DNA of 64,000 bases from Atherinomorus stipes (lineage: Eukaryota; Chordata; Actinopteri; Atheriniformes; Atherinidae), in the NCBI GenBank assembly GCA_023101725.1, contig JALJCO010010476.1:744001-808000 (forward strand), given 5' to 3'. The position numbers were made by a program, and so were the translations under genes. Below the pieces are notes generated by a model that saw only the letters and a list, made by a program, of their open reading frames with translations, made no database searches and had not been told where the DNA came from. The stretch's first letter is position 1. Every line of letters begins with the position of its first letter. Shown here one piece after another: positions 28,261-41,300 of this stretch.

Positions 28261-29106
28261 CTGCCTGATGATGTAATGCAGTGAATAGCCAGCAGGTGGC
28301 GGTGTGTTGCTATATAACTGCAGGAGAGCTTAATTTACAAAAATAAACTATTATTATTATTATTGATCTGCAAGTATCTTTTTCAAAAGTTCATTGGTAC
28401 CTTTTCTCAGTTCCACGGTCCACATTATAAAGAAGCTAATGAATAGTGTTTTGTCTACAAGAAAACACATTTTTCACTACTTTAGTGCCAAAAATTCTCT
28501 GAATTTACTATGAACTACACATTATACTTTCATTGTTTTCACTGAAATTGAGGGCAGTTTTCTCTTGTGATACTAAATCCATTCTGTATGTCTTTATTAT
28601 TCTACTATAGATGAGGCAGACATTTGTACTATTTCATTCTCAACTTTCCCCCTCTTTCCCGCCATAATACAGCACAAATACCTACGGTACATAAACCTTT
28701 AGTATAAGACAAAGTTAACAGCAAGTGATGCAAATCCTCTGAAAGTAACAGGTTCTGAAATCACATTTGAAGGTAGTGATTTATTTAATTTAGTTACAGC
28801 TCAGTGATATGGCTTTACTAACAAAAGTGGATTTCTTGTAAAGATTTTAATAGCACTCAAATACAATCATAGTCCCACCATTCCAACCTTATATTTCAAA
28901 ATGCTACAAAGAATTAACAACAGTACTACTCAAAAGGTCCCCTGAGTTTCAAATGAAATATTTGTTCATCAATTTGGGAAATAGCTCCTTAAAGAAATAC
29001 AGCCAGTGCAGCTTCACATATTGCATGTGTAGTGAATACTCTGAAAACATTATTTCATCCTTCTGGTACAAAATATAAACAAAATGTTACTGTTTAGGGT
29101 TTGTCA
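28261..29106. other. Spacer between SSB promoter and KLHL23 3' end
   Basis: About 0.85 kb. It holds a CTCF-like site at 28289-28303 and a minus-strand AATAAA (TTTATT on plus) at 28780-28785, about 320 bp past the KLHL23 stop, which could end the KLHL23 transcript. A short ATT run is at 28350. No ORF or repeat family recognised. Confidence 0.5.
28289..28303 (+). promoter_or_regulatory. Candidate CTCF binding site
   Basis: The sequence CCAGCAGGTGGCGGT matches the CTCF core CCASYAGRKGGCR at every position of the core. It lies just upstream of the SSB first exon, between SSB and KLHL23, a plausible boundary position. Sequence match only. Confidence 0.55.
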
Positions 29107-31861
29107 CTAGACACCATAAACACAAATGCATCCATGTGATCTGGTCGGGCTGGGAAGAGTACCCACTATCTCCCATGAGTCCCGCTCAGGGTCGTATTTC
29201 TCAATGCTTTGCAGATAAGTCCCTTTTGAGTATGAGTATCCCCCCGTCACATAAATACAACCATTTATTACCACAGCCCCACATTCCATCCTCCTTTCCT
29301 TCATCACCGATATGGGCCTCCATTCGTCTCTCTCTGTGTCGTAGCAGTCTGCGACAGTCGTCTGTCCACCCACCAAATACAGCTTGTTGTTGAGAGACAC
29401 AGAACAAAGTCCATACTCTGGAAACAGAAGGTTTTCATTTAGGAAAACAGCTCTCTGCATTAACAAGCTCCCATAAGATCCTCTTTTATTTCTCTTACCT
29501 GGATGCGGACTTATTGTAATTATACTCCACTCATTGACATCTGGCCTGAACACCTGGATTTTCTCATAAGTGCAGCTTCCTCTGTACCCATAGTGGCCTC
29601 CAGTCACATAGATTTTGTCTCCCATTACGCAGGCAGTTGCATTTCCTACACCTTCAAGGAAACAGAGATTTAAAAATCACTTAAGAATTCTGTCAGGAAG
29701 TCTAAAAATTGATGACTCAAATATGTGCTGACTGATTTCTGACCTTGTGGGTGCAGAGGAGGTGGGTTTTTATGTTTTATTGTTGTTTTTGTTTTCTTTT
29801 GACATTGCATGGTATTGCATTATTTTCTCTCTTTCTTTGCTGACTTGATGCCGCTGTGTATTATAAGGGTGTGGAGTTTTTATTTGCTGGAAACATCTGC
29901 CTAAAGATGCTGGAAATTATAAATAAGGTGGAGGTGATAGAAACAAAATGATTCACCAAATTTTGTCTAATTATATATTTAGACTAAATATACTGACAGA
30001 AAAATCTATAACAACATTTCTTAGTACTTAAAGCTGAATCATAGTCTTCATCAGCAGGTGGGAGTTTGCTCAGCTGTCTTCACGTGGCCTTAGTGATCTT
30101 GTCTTTAGGGTACAATGGCAGAGATTTTCTGGTATTGAATGGTTTGTGACAAAGTGCAGACTCCTTGTGATGTTGTCATAACAACTGAACAATCTCCATG
30201 GCAACTGAGCAAACTCCATCTACCGGGGATGGAATGCACTTGTATCTAAAAGCTCAGAAAGAAAGCCAGTGTTGTTTGTCCAAAATCTATACTAAAGATC
30301 AGCAACCAACCCTGAGATTTTTTTTTTTCTGAGTCAGTTAATTAATCTCATTATTTCATAAACATGCTGTCAGTAATCAGAACTAGATGAACAAAAAAGG
30401 ATATTTTCAGCTATTTGAGCTTAGTAACATCTGATAAAACTGTCTACCTCATGCTCCATTCGGGAACTTCACCATAAGGAGAAAGCAGGCTCTGAAAAGC
30501 AGACTTGAGGCAACTAAGACTCTTTTAAGTTCTCAGAAAAACTTGCTACATGAATCATGTGATGAGTGTGCCCTCTCAGCATATTCTTTGCTTTACCTCT
30601 TCAGCACCCAGTAAAATACTATTATATTTAGCATACCTTGTATCATTTTGGCCACAGGGAACCACCTCTTCTTTAAAGGGTCATAAAATTCAGTCTCTTG
30701 CTCTGGAGCTCCTCCTCTGTAGCCTCCAATGGCATAAATGCAGCCATGCAAAGCCACGGAGCAGTGGTAGTACCTGGCTGTAATCATGGGGCGGCCCTCT
30801 GTCCATTCATCATAGTCACAATTATAAATCGAGACAGTGTCCAAAGCCTCAACAGTGTTTGTCTTGTAGCCACCAGTCACATAGATGTTTGCTCCAAGTA
30901 AACTGACACTGTAGCTCTCTCTTCCATGGTCAGGCATGTCCTTTCCTTGCACCCAAGTGTTGCTGATAGGATCCCAGATGTGAACCTCACAAAGAGGGTG
31001 CCAATAGTATCCTCCAATGATATACATGCTGGAGGATATTTTTCGGCTTGCAGATATGTCTTTGCCGCTGGACCTTAAAGCCTGAACAATCAGAGATTTT
31101 AATTTGTCTTCATTGCTCATCAGGTATGATATGTGTCCCTCTAATGAAGCTCTGAAGTAAATCTCATCCAGATCCAGATGGATGGAGTGCAGAAGGTCTG
31201 ACACATGGTGGACTCGATTATCCAGGTCATGGGAAACCCACCTGACTACAGCATCTATCAGCACTTCATCTCTCTGCACAGTGTGGCTCTGAGCAGCCAG
31301 AACTGACCTCACCTTCTCATGGTTGACCTCTAGGAACTCCTCCTGCTCAATGAGCTCTGGGAATTTGCTCAGCATCATTCTGCGGGCCTCTCTCTCCAGC
31401 CTGGGGCACACGTGCAACTCTGCAAAAGCGTGCATGCCCAGGCAGTTGTCCGCGTCCAGGTGGCGGATGAGAAACTCCTCACACGCTTGTTTGACTGTGA
31501 TGAACTGGAGGAGGTCTGCAGCCTCCAGGAGGCTCTGAACATTGCTCTCAGTAATGCACACCTGAGCGGTATACACGTAATCCACCAGAGCGCCTAAAAC
31601 TCCGCAGTCCACCCCAGTCAGTTTAATGACGCTGTTGGACCTCTCTTTCATATCAGCTGTGAACATGACTTTGAAATAGGAGCTGCGGGCTGCCAGCAGG
31701 GCTTTGTGGCAGTGAAACACCTGCCCTGACTCGCCACCCTGCAGCGTAACGTCGGTAAAAAGGCCGCTGACGTAGAAATGCCTGAGAGCATCCAGGAGCT
31801 CTGCAGGATGGTCACCATCACTGAAGTCATAGGTATAGGTTTCGGGTTTTATATGTGACAT
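29107..31861 (-). CDS. klhl23: Kelch-like protein 23 (BTB-BACK-Kelch)
   Basis: BTB-Kelch proteins commonly act as substrate adaptors for CUL3 ubiquitin ligases; the substrate of KLHL23 is not evident. Three coding exons on the minus strand: 30637-31861, 29499-29651, 29107-29417. They total 1689 nt: 562 aa plus stop, near the 558 aa of human. The BTB domain covers about residues 20-125 (GLFTDVTLQ, FHCHKALLAARSSYFKVMF). The BACK domain runs to about 235. The Kelch repeats start at SMYIIGGYYWHPLCEVHIWD and include NIYVTGGYKT, CIYAIGGYRGG, KIYVTGGHYGYRG, KLYLVGGQTT and CIYVTGGYSYSKGTYLQ. The last repeat ends SHGCICVYGV. The acceptor at 29651/29652 gives QGVGNATACV, as in human. A non-coding exon ends at a donor at 32021/32022. 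Confidence 0.96.
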
Positions 31862-32460
31862 GATATCTGAAATGCAGAAGAAAAACTGTCATATAGGTAT
31901 TGGAGTGCTGGTAAGGATTGGCGGTTATCTACAGTATAGCTCGTGCTTCCATTCATGAGCATACATATTTACTTTTTAATTAATAAAATAGAAAGCCTCG
32001 TTCAAACAGAGATGGGCTTACCTCTAATTTATTTCCACGGATGGTTGTTTTTCCCCACTGCCATTCCGCTGCGTCCTTTCTCCTCACGCGCTCCTCTTTA
32101 AAACACATGAACCTCAATTTAGCTCACGCAGGACTGTCGCAGGCAGCTCGATCCTATTTTGGTATTTGTGTACAGCGGCCATCCCCCTCCTCCTCTTCTT
32201 CCTCTCCTGCACTCTAGTGTCCTGGTCCTTGACAAAGCCAAGCAACCACTCAGAAGAATCACCCAACGCCGCTATTTTCCCCCACAGCCCAAATATAAAC
32301 CTCCATGCACGGTCTCGTGACGCGCTCACGGACGTCGGATTTCCAGGCGGAGATCCACTCAGAATACAAATCGTATACAAATTAGCGCTGCCTTCAAAAC
32401 AACACCAGAAGAAGACGCTATTGAACTGGTCCATTCATGATTTTTCCCAGTCTTGTCGTT
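31862..32460 (-). promoter_or_regulatory. KLHL23 5' UTR, first intron and likely promoter
   Basis: The coding exon opens with acceptor TTTCAG followed by ATATC and the ATG. The partner donor GTAAGC on the minus strand lies at 32017-32021, so a non-coding exon starts at 32022 and extends toward about 32150. Sequence from 32150 to 32460 is richer in CpG than its surroundings. The transcription start is not fixed. Confidence 0.5.
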
Positions 32461-33702
32461 GCCATGGCATTCTGAGCGTGGTATTCCAGTGTGGCCGAGG
32501 CTTTACTTAATCCTAACAAGGATTAACAGCAGTGCTCCATATTCCTACAGGAAAATCTCACATATGATTACCGGCGAGAAATGAAACTTTAAATATGTGC
32601 TCGGCTTAGCTGTGCAGCAAAATATGCTTTTTTAAAAATCCGCATAATGAGGTTTAATTTGGCAGATGGGGATTAGTCTTCGTGAAACTGTGTTCCTATA
32701 TTCCAGGGCGGATTATTTGCCGCCAGATTTGATTTTAGATGTGAAACTGATGTTGTTTGGAGCAGTGCTGGTTTATCTGCGAGACATAAAGTTTTGATAA
32801 CAGGATAAGAGCTAGAAAAAAAATCTAAGTTTAAATCATTCTGTAGGTGCCAGTCACCTCGCACCATTTATTGGTGTTGTGCAATATAACAATCAACTAA
32901 CTGATCAAGACAGTTTGGTTGTCAGATAAGAAAGAGTGGATTAAATTTGACTTGTTACTGTTCAAATAAAAGAAAAGTAAAATATGTCTGCACAGATGCA
33001 ACTATAGCAATGGTTAACATAACCAGTATCATTGTTTCTGTTAGGGATGCGATTTTCTGTAGTGAGTTGTTTTGTAATTTCTAGTTTTGAGTACATTTTC
33101 CAAATTGCATACTCTTCCCCAGGTAAGAATGTTGTCTGGATGTTTTCTTAACTCCTTCACACTATCATGCATGTAGGAATATATTTCCAACTCCTGGTAT
33201 GTTAAAAGTTAATAGGAAATCAAAGAGAGAGGAACAGCTTAGTTAATGTGTAAATTCTGACCTAATGAAAAGTCTGACTTTACAGTTCCTGGATAAATTG
33301 ACTGAGGTCAGCTGGAACATCTGTAAGGTATTAAACTGAGAATTGTTATTCATTTCCCCTGTATTTTCCTTTGCAGTCCTTACAATATCTTTTTCACAAG
33401 AGGCCTATCCGATAGACTAGTGGTACAATCCAACTGTAAAATAAAGCATTCAAGGAAAGAAGTTATAATTCACATATCAGATACAAATTCCCATCAAGCT
33501 CATGCCATGTAAAATAATGTTGATCTTAAATAATCAACATATACTAGGATTTCTAATTTATTTTCTACTGATTATTTCACATCCAAAGTGAAAAGAAAAA
33601 ATATATTGTTTTTCCCAACACTTAATGCCTGGGATACATTAAAGGAAACAATATGGCAGAGCACAGCTGATAAGTACAAGAACATAGAAGGTCTGTTCCT
33701 TC

Positions 33703-33733
<31 letters not shown>

Positions 33734-35363
33734 GACTGTTTAACTTTGTATATTTTCTTTCTGTCAGATAAGAAACCACCTGGTTTCACATGAGAAAATG
33801 TGTGGCATACTGCAGGGAGCAGGACTGTTATGGCTTATCATGAACACACCAAAGGTTGACCAAGCCTAAAGCGTTATTGTTTTGGGAGACTCGGGTTTCT
33901 GGTGATTCTTTATCTCTCCTTCTCAGAAGTCGAATAAAATCGAAACAAAAAGTCCCTCAAGTTGTGAGAATAACAGTCGTAATGAGTCTGGAACTGGCTT
34001 GGAGATTCTCGCAACACTGTGTGAAATGACATATACTGGAGGACATTTTCATGAAATCCAGGCAGTCCGGATGTTTATAAGAGTAATTTAAAGTATAAAA
34101 ATGGGAACATATTTAAATCCCTAAGTTAAACCCCATCAACATCTTTACATAGATATGCATGTTGTATTAGTTTCGGAAAGGGTCCCACCTGGGATTACCC
34201 ACAGGTTCCACATTGGCCTTATGAATTGACCTCTCAGGTGCATTTATTTAGATGGTTCAAGTGTTTCTCAAGTAATCCCCATTTTGTGTCCATGCACCAT
34301 AAGAAATCCAAATCAATGGGGATTTCAAATGGGGTCAATGCAGAATAAATGGACACATAAGCCCCCAAATTGGTTATCCACTGTATTTTAGCATCTCTCT
34401 TCAGGTCCACTTGATCTACTTGGTTGTTCTAATAAGTTCTCAGATCATTTGCATGTGTAGTTTGCAAAATAAAAATTTGCAGCCAGATGTTTAATCTGAT
34501 CATCTCTGATTAAGTTATTTAAACTGGACATAAACACAGAATTTGTGTAAATCACCCAAGACCAACATGATGCAACACTAGCATGAAAGAACTCTTTCAT
34601 GTCTGTCAGCAAGTTTTATGCTCAAAGCTCTTAAATATGTAAAAACATTCATTTTTAATGGTCTATCCCATTACTTCAGACTTCATGGGGCAGTCAGATT
34701 TTTCTCTTTGGCAGAAGAGGAAGCCACGATGTCTGTTATCACATGCAGGTCTTTCACCCAAGGAGACTGGGGTTTGTCTCTGGTCTCATTTTATTCTTCA
34801 GGTTTTCTTTAAGCCATTATAAGGTTAAGTTTAAACAACAATGCTACTTGGTAAGTTTAGGAAATATATTTTCTGTATTATTCAGGTGGCTCACATTTGA
34901 ACTGTGGAAGAAGTTAGCTTTTAGATACAAAGATGCAAGACTGGGCATGTTTTAAGAAGAAAACTGTTTAATTGCAGGGCTGTTGTTTGGAACTCTGTTA
35001 AGCTATAAAGATTCTCTTTCCTAAGGTTTAGTTTACAAGAGTGCTGAGGGTTTTCTTGAACACTTAAAACTGAGCAAAATAACAACATGAACAACAAAAA
35101 ATATGAGGTTAAACCTTGAGCAAGCAAACAGCAAATCAAAATCAACAGCACATGACAAACATTTTATTCAAGCTTTTGAAACATCTGAACACAGAAATGT
35201 TACGAAAATACAAGTTTTAAACTCTAAAGTGTGCAACTTCTAAAAGAAAAGTTGTTAGCTGTAAACACAAAGATCAAGTCAGATCATTTAAATGAAACCT
35301 TCCTGAAAATGTTAAGATTTTCATTTACTAAAGTTTTTCTGGGACAAGTGTTGCTACTGTCAT
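32461..35363. other. Intergenic region between KLHL23 and PHGDH
   Basis: About 2.9 kb with no supportable gene. It holds an A-run of about 27 at 33703-33729 and a short inverted pair at 34274-34332 (AATCCCCATT facing AATGGGGATT). A minus-strand AATAAA at 35163-35168 is a likely PHGDH polyadenylation signal, 200 bp past its stop. Small ORFs look random. Confidence 0.5.
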
Positions 35364-38300
35364 TTAAATGCTGAGTTGCGCCACTTCTTTAACCAAAGGC
35401 TTCAAAGTGCTGGGATCTCGTATGAGAGATGAAACCCCAACACAATACCACAGGTCCCCAGCACGGTCCACAGGAGCACTGAAGGACTCAATCTCTGCTC
35501 CCTCTGAAGCCAAAAGTCCTAAACAAAGAACAATTGCAAAGAGAACACAGGTGTGAATTTAAAGCAGGGAAAAACAAACAAACCAAAACCAGAAAATTAT
35601 AACATTATAACATTTTAGCTGAAAGCCACCTTCAATCCAAATAAAAGTTGAAGGATTGCTCCATAAAGCAGTTACAGAGAAAATATTCAGTTTCACCCTT
35701 CAGTTTGACAAGAGCACATTTATTCCTCGTTACTGACCAGTAATCTTAAGATTCTTCTCAGTGAATCCAGATGTCTCTTTCTCTAAAAGTTAGATGTACC
35801 CCCCTACTTCTGTTTTTTTTTTTTCCCTGTGGCGCATTCGCACGAGATAACCAAAGTCTGAGAATTAAAGGAATTAACCAAAATTTACAGACATTTACCG
35901 GATATGTCAGCGTGCTGTGTATTGCACATCTCCTCATATTAGCTGCGTTTTAATCAGCAGCGGATGATAATTCAGAGGCAAAGTCTGTATACATACGGAC
36001 TACAAATGTGTGGAAAAGACATAAATAACCCCTGGACAGTGGTTACCAATGCATCAAGAACCTGAACCACGTCCACATGTCCAAAATGAATGTCTCTCGC
36101 CAGGATAATGCCATTTTTGGATTTTTCATATAAATATATAAGCCCCTTTCAGACCTACTCTGGAAAGCGGTAATAGTGTGGACTTTGTCTTTGCATTTAG
36201 ACATGCGTTCTGCTCTTTTACTTGGGAACTGAGAGAGTGTGGCTGTGTTGATTTATCCAAAATATTTCCCGATGCCTAAACGTGGCCGGGATGCACTAAG
36301 TCCACGAGGAAGCAACATGTTTGAACAGAGGACTTCGGTGAAAGAGCGGATGGACTGTGCCGCAAATATTCCACAATGCAAGCCTGAAAGTGGCTTATGT
36401 GACTGGTAAAACTTCCCCGATCACTCAGATTCCAAAGTTAATACTTGTAAATGATCATAAACATCACGATTAAGACGGAAAAGATAGTTTGCAGCCTCCA
36501 GGAAACAACTACCGTCATATCCCACCCATTTCTGTCCAATTCATGGAAATGAAAATTTGCATTGGATTAGTATTATCACAGGACTTCGGAGTTCAGCAAA
36601 ATACAGGCGGTAATTTGCGGGGGAATTATTACTTCACAAATTAATGACATGTCCGATTTGCACGAAAATAACCTTACAGACAATCTCTGCAAATAGTTCA
36701 AATTACATGAGGTCCTTAGGTAAAACTAACCCATCAGACGAGGCTTCATATTGTAAACTATGTGTGGCCTACCATGTCTACAGTCAGTGATTTGTGGCTA
36801 AATCTGTCTCTTTCTTGTATAAGTGTTGTTAAGTGCTCATGTTTTGTAATATTTTGTAAGTTTGATATTAATTTCATACTTCATGCAAACATAGGTCGAA
36901 CTGTGTTTTTTATTCTGTTGCAAATGTTGTTGCAAATGTCATCCACTTGTAAATGGATGTGCAGTATCTCTGAGTCTGTAACATGCCTCTACTTGAGATT
37001 TTTCCAAGTCAACTGCAAATATTGCTGATACACAAACACCAATTCACTGAAAGAATGATAAAATAAAAACCTTGCATTAATAAAAGAAAAACATCAGTGC
37101 AGGGAGGCTAGCAGCTTGACTTTAACAGTGGATTTTCATGCAGCCATTCACATGTTCCTACCAGCCACTGAGGACAGCAGCTGTGGGCTCGGAGAGGCCT
37201 TGAAGAACAGCAGATTCCCGGTGAGAGAGACGGGCTGTCTGAACACACTATCACTCAGCTCCAGCAGGACAGGAACACCACCTTGAACTGAACCGCTGGC
37301 TTTGAAGCTGCTGCCACCAGCTACAATTTCCACCTTACACACGCCCTCAGCAACCTCCTCAGATGCACAGTGGGTTTGGTTCACCTAAAAAGGGTCATTC
37401 ACAGATTAAAAAGTTTATTTAAAGACAAAAACAAACTGGCATCATGGAGTGTGTTAGAAAAAGCTGATTTTATACCACAATTCCAGTCTCCTTGGCAATG
37501 CTCAGGATATTGATGAGGTTTGGGCAGCATCCAGATTCATGACTGAGCAGCCCAACTAGTACAGCTGATGTCATGTAACCGGTGCAGGACTTCATGCAAT
37601 CCCCTGGATTGTAGAAAGAACTGTTAACGGCCATGAAGCAATGGAAACATTTCAAAGCAGAATAATTCATTTAAGAAACGTTCATAACATAAAACTGCCT
37701 TTTGACAAATACAGTGTTCATCCATGGTGACACCACTAGAGGGAGGACTAGAAATCTTACACGAGCCCCACCTTTCCCCTTTAGGTTACTGCTTACAATA
37801 ACAGGTTAGACCAGTGATTTCACCTTGAGTGATGATTTGAACACGGCTGAATGGTTTCTTGGAAGTACTGCAAGACCGAAGCACCGCTCCAACAGCTTCT
37901 CCGAGTTTGATCAGCTGGTGAGACTCCTGAGAGAATGTGCTGGCCAAAACCTGTGCATTCACCTCCACAAACAGGGCACAAAAGCAGTCAGTCCACAGTT
38001 AACATCTCTAAATGACTTTTATCTGCATGTCTTTCAACGAAAGACTTGGTTGTTAAACAGTAACCTCATGTTCTCATCTCAATCTCATCAGAAAGGATGG
38101 GAACTAAAGTCGGCAAAGCAATCTCACACCAAGGATCAATGGACAGTCCTGCTTCCTAAGCTGAGAAGTTCAGTTTGAAATCAGATTTTTAAGCCAACAG
38201 GAGTGAAAAACTATCCTAAACATGAAAAATACATCTGTGAAAGTTGCACATATGATGATTAACAGATTCAAAGTGAAGTCTGTACTAACCAGCAGATGGT

Positions 38301-41300
38301 TGTCTAGTCTGTGTTCAACAGATGACACATACGTACAGAGATGCATTGATCTGGTCGGATATCGGCTCCGATAATGACAAATAAATAAATAAATATCAGC
38401 TGAATGAGGCCAATCCAGCATTCAGATCCAGTCATTTTTTCTTTTTTAATTAATGGAAACACAGAATATAGTTACAGCAATCTAGTCACTCACTCGTTTT
38501 ATGTTTGCAACACTGCTTGGTCATCACAAGGGAAGTGTTTTCTTTTTGCTGCTAATGTCATTTATTTGTTGATAAATAGTATTAAGTAAATTTATATCTG
38601 TGTTAATTTGTTACCTTTTGTAACAAGGCTAAATGTTTGTCAAGTCTGATACCTTCACTCACAAGGCAAGGTATATGGTTCATATGGTTCAGTAGCATCC
38701 GATCGGTACAGCCGATACACTCAGCCAAGGTATCGATATCGGACTGGATCAGTGCATCTCTAGACACATATCATAATGTAACATCATGCTGCTTGGACTA
38801 TTTTCTAGGAAACAATCTGAAGATTTAAAAAACAAACAAAAAACTCACTTGTTCAGTTTTTCCCAGAGACAACTCACGCAAAAGTTTAGAACATTTTGGT
38901 GCCACTAAAACCAAACTTCTCCATCAGGTTACATTCAAGCTTGTCTAAAATTTTACATGACATGTAAACATTGTGATAATGTATGTTTTCTTTTGCAGTG
39001 TGAAGTGCTGAAGATCACAAACTCGTGCAAGTTAAGCTTCCCAAAAAATATAACTCTGATAAATAAGTTGTACTAAAATCTGAAGGGCACAACTTTGACA
39101 CGTTTTCTTTGTGTTAGTGGAAGAAAGAAAATCTTAAAACTCAACTTCTTCAGACTGTTGGTGTTCTTAGAGGGCTGTTTGACTGTAAAGGTACCAGTTC
39201 TTGTGCACACAGTAAACCAGTGAAGAGCTGAGTCAGGAGGATCAAGTTGTTACAAAGAGATCTTTAGCATCACTTACTACATGGAAAATCTCCAAGAAGT
39301 GTATTTGTGCTGAACACTGTCACTGATTAAAGACAAGGAAAGCTCTCAGGATTATTACCAAAATCAAAATGAATAATTCTTATTGTCCATTTTATTTATA
39401 TTGGATATTCTGGAGCATGAATACGAATAGTTCTTTTTGCAAAACAGACTTGGCAGCAAATCAAAAGCAAGTACAGCATAAAGGCATATTTATGCACTTT
39501 CTGCAACACACATTGAGGGCAAGAAGGTTCCCATGACAACATGTCAAATACAGTTTGCTCTATTGCAGCTTGAATATAGAGCTCGAGCGGGTTGCATATA
39601 CAGTATATAACATCAGTATTGCATCTATCTGGCTCAAAGAATATCATCAGTGAAAGGCTGTGCTTTTCATAACTGATTATTATCTAAGAAAAAAAAAAAT
39701 CACCATGGATCAAGCCAAATGAGAAGAAATCCAGCTTCATTAAGGCAGGTTATACTGTCAGAATTTGAAGTTGATTGTTATGTTTAGTAGCTCTTGGCGA
39801 TACACAAGGCTGCTTTCCAATCTGCTGGAGTGATGTTTGGTAGACACCATTAGCAACCTCAGCTGAGAGAGATTTACTATATTTTTCATTTTTATCTTTT
39901 AAAGATTGAGGGTTTACAGGTAAAAACACTGGCTGCTGGCTCTGACACTGCGCAGCCCCTTAGCATGTTTTATGGACCAAAAACTTATAGTTTGAGAAGT
40001 TATGCATTTGAAAATGTTTGAGAAGGTGCATGAACACTGAGTGGGACTTACTGCTCCGACCAGGTTCTTGCCCTTCACCATGTCCACTATCTGTAGGGCG
40101 ATGTCCTCCCCACACCGGGCTTGAGCCTCCTTCGTGCTGGCTCCCAGGTGTGGACAGCTGATGACACTGGGATGGTCCACCAAAGAGCGGTTCTTAGGCG
40201 GTTCCTGTGAACAATAACGCAACGATGCATACATATTCTCTAAACAAAGTCAATTATAAAAACAAACTGTGGACAGTTGGTGGTTGATCTTACTTCAACA
40301 AACACATCAAGTCCTGCTCCTCCACACTGTCCAGACTCCAAAGCTCTGAGGAGAGCATCCTCATCAATGATGCCTCCTCTTGCACAGTTCACAACCTTCA
40401 CTCCTCTCTTGCACTTGGCAAATGTTTCATCTCTGAGCAGACCTTCAAGACGAGAATGCATGAAAAATAATTTGCCATCCACAAACATTTCATTCTGTCA
40501 TTGCTTTACAGGGAGAAGGGGGAGGCTCACCAACAGTAGAGGACATGAGGGGAGTGTGGACAGTAATGTAGTCACACTGGGGCCAAAGCTGCTCCAGGGA
40601 CATCTGCTCCACCCCCCAGCTGGCTGACACCTCGGGGGGAGTGATTGGATCATAACCAATTGTCTGCCAGGAGGAAGAGGAAGAATAGGAAAGAAGACAC
40701 TTGTCTTGTTTTTTTACTCACTGAAAACTTTGAGCCAACAAGTCTCATCCTGCCACATTTTCTTACTCACCCTCATGCCAAATGCTTGCATTCGAGTGGC
40801 AACTTCTTTTCCTATCCTCCCAAGTCCAACTATGCCGAGAACTTTGCCGTACAGCTCTGCACCCATGAACTGTAAAATTAGAAACAAAACAAAGACCTCA
40901 TGACAAAATATAAACCATGCAAACCCAAGTGTCACGTTAAATCATCGACATATGAATGAACAATGGAGCCAATCATGCAACAGACATTCCTTTGTGTGCC
41001 AACCTCAAACGCTTGGAAATCTCTGCTTACCTTTTTACGATCCCAGTTCCCTTGTTTCATGGACATTGAAGCTTGAGGCACATTTCTTTAAAAAGAAGAT
41101 CAACATTTTAATCCACTTCAGTGCTACTAAACCAACTGCTGACATTTGCTCACAGAAGCATGACTTAGCTTGCCTTGAGAGGCTCATCAGTAGGGCACAT
41201 GTCAGCTCAGCAGCACTGATTGTGTTTCCGCTTGGGGTGCTGAAGAAAACAGTTAGTGGACAATTTGTCAAGTTTGATCTTCAGAATCAGCTAAATCTGC

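Noticed and set aside
34270..34335. A short hairpin (AATCCCCATT / AATGGGGATT) as a small RNA gene
   Set aside because: Only 10 bp of stem with a loop of about 40 bp; no precursor-like structure.
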